Of a stretch of DNA of 5,019 bases, positions 1-4,516 are shown in pieces (within the stretch, counting starts at the first letter, position 1; every line of letters starts with the position of its first letter). The DNA is from Nitriliruptoraceae bacterium (GTDB lineage: Bacteria > Actinomycetota > Nitriliruptoria > Nitriliruptorales > Nitriliruptoraceae). The stretch lies in assembly GCA_007125475.1 (NCBI GenBank), contig SLDB01000145.1, positions 1-5,019 on the forward strand. The letters run 5' to 3'. The notes beneath the pieces are model-generated. The model was not told the origin of the DNA. It ran no database searches and saw only the letters and a list, made by a program, of their open reading frames with translations. The position numbers and the translations under genes were made by a program.

Positions 1-536
1 GCCGCGACGGCGTCGACCTCCTCGAGGACGCCGTGCCTGGCCTCGCCCCGCCTCGCCCGCTGTCGAGCGGCCGCGAGCGCCGAGGGGGTCGCGACCACCG
101 CCCGGACCGAGCGCACCCCGGCGGCCAGCCGGACGTCGTCGAACGCCACGACGTCGGTGGGGTCGTCGGTCGCGACGGTGAGGACCTCGTCGTCGATCCT
201 CAGCGGCAGCAGGGCGTGCTTCGCCGCGATCCTCGCCGGCACCCGCGCCAGGGCGGCCGGTTCGGGGCGTGCGTCGGCGACGTCGATGCGGGGCAGCCGG
301 AGCTGGGTCGCGAGCGCGTCGGCGACCTGTTCCTCCTCGACGTACCCGAGGCGCAGCAGCGCGGTGCCGAGCCGTTCGCCCGGCTCGGCCCGACGCAACG
401 CCTCGGCGACGGTGGCGTCCGAGACGACGCCGGCGTCGACCAGGACCTCCCCGAACCGCCGACGGTCGCGGTGACGGGTGTCGTCATCGTCGGTGGGTCC
501 GTCGTCGGGTGGGGGCGGGTCGCGGTGTTCGGACAC
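1..536 (-). CDS. N-terminal part of a PilB/GspE-type secretion or pilus ATPase (MshEN domain), partial
   Basis: A GTG-initiated frame runs leftward from 536 and stays open to the window edge (178 codons seen). Residues 1-26 are a Pro/Asp/Arg-rich, probably disordered leader. Residues 27-82 form a two-motif MshEN core: RFGEVLVDAG...AEAL (27-47), a short linker, then RLGTALLRLGY...ADALATQ (55-78) and a following LP. Residues 83-155 continue as in PilB/GspE N-domains, including RIAAKHALLPLRID (102-115), LTVATDDPTD (119-128) and ATPSAL (149-154). Proteins of this family are cytoplasmic hexameric ATPases that power type IV pilus assembly or type II secretion; MshEN often binds cyclic-di-GMP. The Walker motifs would lie outside the window, so the ATPase function is inferred. 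The start is supported by GGAG five bases upstream. The gene diverges from the lipoprotein gene across 97 bp. A different MshEN-containing protein is possible but less likely. Confidence 0.85.
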   Translation of the reverse strand, partial: MSEHRDPPPPDDGPTDDDDTRHRDRRRFGEVLVDAGVVSDATVAEALRRAEPGERLGTALLRLGYVEEEQVADALATQLRLPRIDVADARPEPAALARVPARIAAKHALLPLRIDDEVLTVATDDPTDVVAFDDVRLAAGVRSVRAVVATPSALAAARQRARRGEARHGVLEEVDAVA

Positions 537-541
537 GGTCG

Positions 542-545
542 CTCC
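542..545 (-). promoter_or_regulatory. Ribosome binding site for the MshEN-domain gene
   Basis: On the minus strand GGAG lies five bases before the GTG at 536-534. It decides this start, since there is no ATG nearby in the frame. Confidence 0.6.
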
Positions 546-563
546 GTTGCGGTGTGCCGGCGG

Positions 564-594
564 GCCGTGGCGGCCCGTGGTGGCGCCGTGGCGG
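564..594. repeat. Three 10-bp direct repeats (GCCGTGGCGG type) in the divergent control region
   Basis: GCCGTGGCGG occurs at 564-573 and again at 585-594. A two-mismatch copy, CCCGTGGTGG, sits between them at 574-583. The CCGTGG cores start at 565, 575 and 586, so the spacings are 10 and 11 bp, about one helical turn each. The array lies between the divergent starts at 536 and 634 and could be a site for a regulator bound on one face of the DNA. The surrounding sequence is extremely G/C-rich, so low-complexity chance repetition is a real alternative. Confidence 0.5.
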
Positions 595-598
595 GGGT

Positions 599-612
599 AG
601 CCTCCCGAGGCT
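599..612. repeat. 14-bp inverted repeat AGCCTC-CC-GAGGCT
   Basis: Two perfect 6-bp arms are separated by two bases, just downstream of the direct-repeat array and 21 bp before the lipoprotein start. The position suits an operator, or a small hairpin in the 5' leader. No convincing -35/-10 pair could be placed around it, although TAGCCT at 598-603 fits TANNNT. Confidence 0.4.
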
Positions 613-633
613 CCTATCAGAGAGATCGGCACC

Positions 634-1398
634 TTGCGCGGGTTCTGTACCTCGGGTGTGTGGCGGATCGGCCTGCTGCTCCTCCTCGCGGTGGCGTCCA
701 CCGGGTGCCGTCTGGACGTCTCCGCGGTGATCGACGTCGCCGCCGACGGCTCCGCCGACGTCGAGCTCGCCGTCGAGCTCGACGAAGACCTCCTCGAGGA
801 GCTCGACCGGCTCGGAGTCGACCCGACCGCCGAGCTCGCCGCGGTCCCCGCCCCCCGGTGGGAGGTCGAGCGGCGTGCGGGGGGTGACGGCGGGCTCACC
901 GTCACCCTGCACCGCTCGTTCGACGACGCCGCACACCTCGGCCCTCAGCTGCGTGAGCTCACCGCCGGCCTCGCCGACGACGACCCGGCGTTCGACCTCG
1001 ACCTCGACATCGAGGTGGACGCCGAGGGCGCGTCGGTCGTCGAGGGCCGGGCCCGGTTGCAGGGTCCGGCCGACGCCGGGGTCGCCGTCGACGGCGACCC
1101 GGTCGGCCCGGGGCCCGACGAGCTCGCCGAGCAGGTCGTCGACGCCGTCGAGGCGGCGGTCACGCTCCGCCTCCCGGGAGCGGTGACGACCGACACCGCC
1201 GGTGCCGTCGACGGGCGTTCGGTGACATGGGAGCTGGGGGTCGACGAGGAGGTCGAGATCGCGGCCACCGGCCGGCCGCCGGCGACGCAGCTCCCGCTGG
1301 GGTGGGTCACCGCCGGTCTCGCCACCGTGGCGGCGGCCGTCGTGGCCGTCGTGGCCGTCGTGGGGGTGCGTCGGCGACGACTCAGCCGTGGGGGGTGA
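634..1398 (+). CDS. LppM-like lipoprotein with C-terminal transmembrane anchor
   Basis: The product has 254 residues from a TTG start. Residues 1-24 are a signal peptide with a Leu-rich core (GLLLLLAVAS) and a lipobox-like STGC, so Cys25 is the predicted lipidated residue; Ser at -3 is less usual than Leu. The exported part is rich in Asp and Glu and begins with a beta-rich stretch, LDVSAVIDVAADGSADVEL (27-45). Near the end, LRLPGAV...VDGRSVTWEL (178-201) matches the PG...DG..VTW signature of the LppM/DUF3153-type domain. A hydrophobic helix (about 222-245) and RRRRLSR follow, so the protein is probably held in the membrane at both ends. In mycobacteria LppM is an envelope lipoprotein linked to host interaction; the role here is unknown. 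AGAGAGA (619-625), eight bases upstream, favours TTG at 634; GTG at 658 would leave a 17-residue signal before the Cys and is a fair alternative. The 3' end overlaps the convergent gene by 17 bp. Confidence 0.85.
   Translation: MRGFCTSGVWRIGLLLLLAVASTGCRLDVSAVIDVAADGSADVELAVELDEDLLEELDRLGVDPTAELAAVPAPRWEVERRAGGDGGLTVTLHRSFDDAAHLGPQLRELTAGLADDDPAFDLDLDIEVDAEGASVVEGRARLQGPADAGVAVDGDPVGPGPDELAEQVVDAVEAAVTLRLPGAVTTDTAGAVDGRSVTWELGVDEEVEIAATGRPPATQLPLGWVTAGLATVAAAVVAVVAVVGVRRRRLSRGG
1336..1362 (+). repeat. Triple 9-bp tandem repeat inside the lipoprotein gene
   Basis: GCCGTCGTG is repeated three times without a mismatch and encodes AVVAVVAVV in the C-terminal transmembrane helix. Copy-number change would keep the frame and alter helix length by three residues per unit. 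Simple coding of a Val/Ala helix with a narrow GC-rich codon set also explains it. Confidence 0.8.
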
Positions 1399-2155
1399 GC
1401 TCCACCAGCGTGCAGGTGGACTTCCAGCGTTCCAGGGCGTCCTGGCCGTCGCGGAGGTTCAGCCGGGTGCCCAGCCCCAGGGTCGCGATCCGCTCGAACT
1501 CGTCGGCGTCGGTGATCACCCGCACGTCGGCGGGCATCTCGCCGATCGTGGCCTTGACGTCCTTGGACTTCACGACGAGCGTGACCTGCGACGCCTCCTC
1601 GAGCCCGGGGAGCTGTTGTTCGGCCTCGCCCTTGAGGACGAAGAGCTGGCGTCCCTGCTGGACGTACCACGCCGGGCGGGACAGCGAGGTGCCGTCACGC
1701 TGCGGGATGGTGAGCCAGCACAGCGAGCCCTTCTTCAGCGCCGCCTCGGAGGCCTCCATCAGCACACCCGAGGCCCGCGCCGACTGCGGGGCGTCGATGA
1801 ACACCGGGACCCGGGCCTCGAGGCGGCCGTCGAGGTAGAAGGCGAGGGTGTGCTCGCCCAGCGCGGTGATCTCGACCCGGTCGCGGACGGTGTCGCGGTA
1901 GAGGTCCTCGAACATCTCGCCGCGGAGCTCGATCACCCGGGGGTCGGACTCGAAGATCACGTACCCGTCGGGGTCGGCGACGACCAGGACCTCTTCGTAG
2001 CGACCCTGCGGGCCCTTGTACACCCGGTTCACCGCGAACGGCTGGGCGCTGGCCGGCAGCTCGCCGAACACCTTGAGCACCGGGTCGGCGATCCCGGTCT
2101 CCTCGAAGGTGGCGATGTCGTACGCCATCCCCGACAGCAGCTTGACGCGGGCCAT
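1382..2155 (-). CDS. Conserved-looking protein of unknown function with a C-terminal split-barrel (PPOX-like) half
   Basis: The product has 257 residues and I do not recognise the family with certainty. The N-terminal half (1-122) is mixed alpha/beta, with YKGPQGRYEEVLVVADPDGY (46-65) and the acidic stretch ELRGEMFEDLYRDTVRDRVE (76-95). The C-terminal half (about 135-255) starts with AALKKGSLCWLTI (138-150), followed by SRPAWYVQQGRQLFVLKG (159-176), VTLVVKSKD (191-199) and a final STCTLVELTP (246-255). This strand order looks like flavin-binding split barrels of the pyridoxamine-phosphate-oxidase type, but no cofactor motif is certain. There is no signal peptide or membrane helix, so it is probably cytosolic. 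The ATG at 2155 is chosen for GGAGTGAG upstream; an in-frame extension to 2368 would run into the neighbouring acyl-CoA dehydrogenase gene and is Arg/Ser/Pro-rich, so it is not real. It diverges from that gene across 139 bp. Confidence 0.8.
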   Translation of the reverse strand: MARVKLLSGMAYDIATFEETGIADPVLKVFGELPASAQPFAVNRVYKGPQGRYEEVLVVADPDGYVIFESDPRVIELRGEMFEDLYRDTVRDRVEITALGEHTLAFYLDGRLEARVPVFIDAPQSARASGVLMEASEAALKKGSLCWLTIPQRDGTSLSRPAWYVQQGRQLFVLKGEAEQQLPGLEEASQVTLVVKSKDVKATIGEMPADVRVITDADEFERIATLGLGTRLNLRDGQDALERWKSTCTLVELTPHG

Positions 2156-2161
2156 ACGGCG

Positions 2162-2169
2162 CTCACTCC
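2162..2169 (-). promoter_or_regulatory. Ribosome binding site deciding the start at 2155
   Basis: The minus strand reads GGAGTGAG, ending six bases before the ATG at 2155-2153. It supports the 257-residue product over the longer open frame. Confidence 0.6.
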
Positions 2170-2259
2170 GACTCGGCGCGTGGGTGCTCGGCGGAGCGTA
2201 GCGTCCGGGACACCGGCGCCCGCCTCCGCACCGACGACGCCGTCCGCAGCCGACACCAC

Positions 2260-2265
2260 TAGGTT
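2260..2265 (+). promoter_or_regulatory. Candidate -10 box (TAGGTT) for the acyl-CoA dehydrogenase gene
   Basis: TAGGTT fits the actinobacterial TANNNT pattern and lies in an otherwise AT-poor region. It would place a transcription start near A2273, giving a leader of about 22 bases that includes the AGGAG at 2283-2287. No good -35 element is seen 16-19 bp upstream, so this is tentative. Confidence 0.35.
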
Positions 2266-2282
2266 GCGGCGCAGTGACGATC

Positions 2283-2287
2283 AGGAG
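2283..2287 (+). promoter_or_regulatory. Ribosome binding site (AGGAG) deciding the dehydrogenase start
   Basis: AGGAG sits seven bases before ATG at 2295. It favours that start over the in-frame GTG at 2274, which has no Shine-Dalgarno sequence and would add seven residues. Confidence 0.7.
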
Positions 2288-2294
2288 CGCCCCG

Positions 2295-3437
2295 ATGATG
2301 ACCAGCGACGAGCTCGACGGCCTGCGATCGACGATCCGCGACTTCGCGGACCGGGAGATCCGCCCCACCGCCCAGCAACGGGACCGCGACGAGGCCTACC
2401 CGGACGAGCTGCTGCCGGGTCTGGTCGAGATCGGGGTGATCGGTGCCGTGATCCCCGAGGAGTTCGGCGGCGCCGGGCTCGACGACGCCGGCTACCGCGT
2501 GGTGATGGAGGAGCTGGGTGCCTCCGACTCCTCGTTGCGGTCGCTGGTGTCGGTGAACCTCGGGCTGGTGGCGAAGTCGATCCTGCGCTGGGGGACCGAC
2601 GAGCAGAAGCAGCAGTGGCTGCCCAAGCTCGCCCGCGGCGAGCTCGGGGCGTTCGGGCTCACCGAGCCGGGGGCCGGGTCCAACCCCTCGCAGATGACCG
2701 CCAAGGCGGTGAAGGAGCCGGGCGGCTGGCGGCTGGACGGTTCGAAGATCTTCATCACCAACGGCACCCGCGGGGCGGTGACCAAGATCTTCGCCCGCGC
2801 GATCGTCGACGGCGAGGACCGCGGGATCACGTGCTTCCTCACCCCCCAGGACGCCGAGGGCTACACCGGCACGCAGATCCACGGCAAGCTGGGGTTGCGC
2901 TCCGGGGACACCGCTGAGATCGCCCTCGACGGCGTGCACGTCGCCGACGACGCCGTCCTCGGCGAGGTCGGCGGCGGGATGAAGGTCGCCCTCTCCGCCC
3001 TCGACGACGGCCGGTTCTCGCTCGCCGCCGGCGCCGCCGGGATCGCCCGCGAAGCCCTCGAGGTCAGCGTGCAGTACGCCACCGAGCGGGAGCAGTTCGG
3101 CACCCCGATCGCGGCGAAGCAGCTCGTGCAGGAGCTGCTGGCGGCGATGCACGTCGACGTCCAGGCCTGCAAGGGGTTGTTGGACACGGTGGTGGAGAAG
3201 AAGCTCGCCGGCGAGCGCTGCACCCTGGAGGTCTCGACCGCGAAGCTGTTCTGCACCGAGGCGTCGGTGCGGTGCGCCGACCGGGCCGTGCAGGTCCACG
3301 GCGGGTACGGCTACATCGACGAGTACCCGGTGCAGCGGATGCTCCGCGACGCCCGGGTCACGACGCTGTACGAAGGCACCAGCCAGGTCCAGCACCTCAT
3401 CATCGGGCGTCTGCTCACCGGCCAGAACGCGTTCTGA
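2295..3437 (+). CDS. Acyl-CoA dehydrogenase (FAD-dependent)
   Basis: The product has 380 residues, the usual length for the family. The enzyme oxidises an acyl-CoA to the trans-2-enoyl-CoA and passes electrons to electron-transfer flavoprotein, as in fatty-acid beta-oxidation or branched-chain amino-acid breakdown. The sequence shows the N-terminal helical domain with PEEFGGAGLD, then FGLTEPGAGSN (120-130) and KIFITNG (151-157) of the middle beta-domain that binds FAD and substrate, KLGLRSGDTAEI (198-209), QFGTPIAAKQ (267-276), VHGGYGYIDEYP (334-345) and RDAR (351-354). YEGTSQVQ (359-366) carries the expected catalytic base, Glu360, at the position used by short/medium-chain enzymes. All key motifs are intact. 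The exact substrate cannot be read from sequence alone. AGGAG favours ATG 2295; a leaderless GTG at 2274 is the alternative. A PHP phosphoesterase follows 44 bp downstream on the same strand, with only a 5-bp stem hairpin (3440-3453) between them, so co-transcription is likely. Confidence 0.95.
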   Translation: MMTSDELDGLRSTIRDFADREIRPTAQQRDRDEAYPDELLPGLVEIGVIGAVIPEEFGGAGLDDAGYRVVMEELGASDSSLRSLVSVNLGLVAKSILRWGTDEQKQQWLPKLARGELGAFGLTEPGAGSNPSQMTAKAVKEPGGWRLDGSKIFITNGTRGAVTKIFARAIVDGEDRGITCFLTPQDAEGYTGTQIHGKLGLRSGDTAEIALDGVHVADDAVLGEVGGGMKVALSALDDGRFSLAAGAAGIAREALEVSVQYATEREQFGTPIAAKQLVQELLAAMHVDVQACKGLLDTVVEKKLAGERCTLEVSTAKLFCTEASVRCADRAVQVHGGYGYIDEYPVQRMLRDARVTTLYEGTSQVQHLIIGRLLTGQNAF

Positions 3438-3481
3438 GTCGGTGACACCACCGTCGTCCGGCGCCTTGGGAGGGGGTCCGC

Positions 3482-4321
3482 ATGGACACCGACGGCTACG
3501 ACCTGCACACCCACTCGGTGTGCTCCGACGGCACCACCACGCCGACGCAGAACGTCCGCGCCGCGGTGGCACTGGGGCTGGGCGGCCTCGCGATCACCGA
3601 TCACGACACCCTCGACGGCGTCGCCGAGGCGCTCACGGCCGCCGACGGCACCGGGCTGGAGGTCGTCTGCGGAACGGAGTTCTCCGCCGAGCTCGACGGG
3701 GCGTCGGTGCACGTGCTGGGGTACTGGGTCGACGGCGGGCACGCACCCCTGGCCGACGAGCTCATCCGGCTGCGCGGTGAACGCACCGATCGGGCCCGGC
3801 GGATGGTGGCCCGCCTCAACGACGTCGGGGTCCCGGTGCGGATCGAGCGCGTCACCGAGCTCGCCGCCGGTGCCCCGATCGGCCGGCCACACGTCGCGCA
3901 GGCCGTCGTCGAGGTCGGTGCCGCCGAGACCCTGGGGGAGGTCTTCGACCGCTACCTCGCCGACGGCGGGGTGGCCTACGTCGAGAAGCACGCGGTGACG
4001 CCGGTCGTGGCCGTCCGCCTCCTCATCGACGCCGGTGGTGTCGCGGTCCTCGCCCACCCGGGGCTGTACGGGGTGGGTGACGCGGGGATCGCCGACGAGG
4101 TGGTCGAGGAGCTCGCCGCGGCGGGGCTCGCCGGCGTCGAGGCCGACCACCCCGATCACCACCCGGACCAGCGCCGCCATTTCCGGGACCTCGCCGTGGG
4201 GCTGGGGCTCGAGGTCACGGCCGGCTCCGACTACCACGGCGACGGGAAGGCGAACCAGCTGGGCTCGGCGACCACGCCGCGTCGGGTCGTCGAACGCCTC
4301 CGCGAACACGCCGACGCCTGA
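3482..4321 (+). CDS. PHP-domain phosphoesterase, YciV/TrpH (RNase AM, nucleoside 3',5'-bisphosphate phosphatase) type
   Basis: The product has 279 residues, typical for this group. The PHP metal-site motifs are all present: DLHTHS with His9 and His11, SDG with Asp16, ITDHDT with Asp40-His41-Asp42, GTEFSA with Glu66, HVLGY with His77, LAHPG with His192 and GSDYHG with Asp250 and His252. Between them, GRPHVAQAVVEVG (134-146) and AYVEKHAVTP (165-174) belong to the insert domain that marks the YciV/TrpH group. Characterised members remove the 3'-phosphate from nucleoside 3',5'-bisphosphates such as pAp and, in E. coli, trim RNA 5' ends including rRNA; they are cytosolic and use two or three divalent metals. 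A strong purine-rich site (3468-3476, GGGAGGGGG) lies five bases before the ATG. It probably forms an operon with the dehydrogenase upstream. The precise substrate is inferred from family. The Pol III PHP domain and HisK-type histidinol phosphatase are less likely on length and insert. Confidence 0.9.
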   Translation: MDTDGYDLHTHSVCSDGTTTPTQNVRAAVALGLGGLAITDHDTLDGVAEALTAADGTGLEVVCGTEFSAELDGASVHVLGYWVDGGHAPLADELIRLRGERTDRARRMVARLNDVGVPVRIERVTELAAGAPIGRPHVAQAVVEVGAAETLGEVFDRYLADGGVAYVEKHAVTPVVAVRLLIDAGGVAVLAHPGLYGVGDAGIADEVVEELAAAGLAGVEADHPDHHPDQRRHFRDLAVGLGLEVTAGSDYHGDGKANQLGSATTPRRVVERLREHADA

Positions 4322-4330
4322 GCCGCCGGG

Positions 4331-4344
4331 GCCGCAACCGCGGC
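4331..4344 (+). terminator. Weak hairpin just after the PHP gene
   Basis: GCCGC-AACC-GCGGC forms a 5-bp G/C stem with a four-base loop ten bases after the stop codon. No T-run follows. It could be a short actinobacterial-type terminator, but stems this short are common in such GC-rich DNA. Confidence 0.2.
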
Positions 4345-4387
4345 GATGGCGCGCCGCCCGCCGACCTGCCACCATGGCCGTACGGAC

Positions 4388-4418
4388 CGTGTCCGAACGA
4401 CCGGGCCGACCGGACACG
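4388..4418. repeat. Inverted repeat CGTGTCCG...CGGACACG
   Basis: Two perfect 8-bp arms (4388-4395 and 4411-4418) flank a 15-base loop in the intergenic region. It could be a transcription terminator without a T-run for the dehydrogenase-PHP operon, or an operator for the FHA-LuxR gene. It is the best-defined hairpin in the window. Confidence 0.55.
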
Positions 4419-4419
4419 T

Positions 4420-4481
4420 GGCGGTGACCGCCGCGGGCCGGGGGCTGCGATCCTCACCCGTCAGGGCGAGAGCGGTCACCG
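4420..4481. repeat. Pair of near-palindromic CGGTGACCG / CGGTCACCG sites before the FHA-LuxR gene
   Basis: GGCGGTGACCGCC at 4420-4432 is a palindrome around one central base. CGGTCACCG at 4473-4481 is the reverse complement of its core, and the match extends to 10 bp (4422-4431 against 4472-4481). The two centres are 51 bp apart, close to five helical turns. Together with the repeat at 4388-4418 this fills most of the 195-bp gap. A paired operator, perhaps for autoregulation, is possible, but no -10/-35 pair was recognised here. Confidence 0.4.
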
Positions 4482-4505
4482 TCGTCCGTCCCGTCTGGTC
4501 GATGC

Positions 4506-4512
4506 GAGGAGG
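4506..4512 (+). promoter_or_regulatory. Ribosome binding site (GAGGAGG) for the FHA-LuxR gene
   Basis: GAGGAGG ends four bases before GTG at 4517. The spacing is slightly short, yet the site is a near-perfect Shine-Dalgarno sequence and lies inside the reading frame of the alternative ATG at 4502, which has no such site. GTG 4517 is therefore preferred. Confidence 0.6.
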
Positions 4513-4516
4513 CGTC

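Noticed and set aside
33..887. Plus-strand open frame of 284 codons at the left end
   Set aside because: It covers the MshEN gene in antisense and the lipoprotein gene out of frame; its end is an Arg-rich low-complexity run typical of a wrong frame.
2191..2229. GCGGAG...CTCCGC inverted repeat in the divergent region before the dehydrogenase
   Set aside because: Only 6-bp arms separated by 27 bp; expected by chance at this base composition.
2156..2368. N-terminal extension of the split-barrel-like gene
   Set aside because: It would overlap the divergent dehydrogenase gene, is Arg/Ser/Pro-rich without structure, and a good ribosome binding site supports the start at 2155.
1388..2917. Plus-strand open frame of 509 codons
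   Set aside because: It is antisense to the split-barrel-like gene and then out of frame with the acyl-CoA dehydrogenase; it has no coherent domain.
3440..3453. Small hairpin CGGTG-ACAC-CACCG between the dehydrogenase and PHP genes
   Set aside because: A 5-bp stem without a T-run is too weak to call a terminator in such GC-rich DNA, and the 44-bp spacing favours one transcript.
2259..3572. Long minus-strand open frame (437 codons) opposite the acyl-CoA dehydrogenase gene
   Set aside because: It is antisense to a gene with all family motifs intact; its product has no recognisable domain and the composition expected of a GC-rich shadow frame.
3311..4417. Minus-strand open frame of 368 codons opposite the PHP gene
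   Set aside because: It lies over the PHP gene, whose metal-binding motifs are complete; no motifs or convincing ribosome binding site of its own.
4374..4427. Possible 17-residue peptide starting at ATG 4374
   Set aside because: It has no ribosome binding site and lies across the inverted repeat; nothing supports translation.
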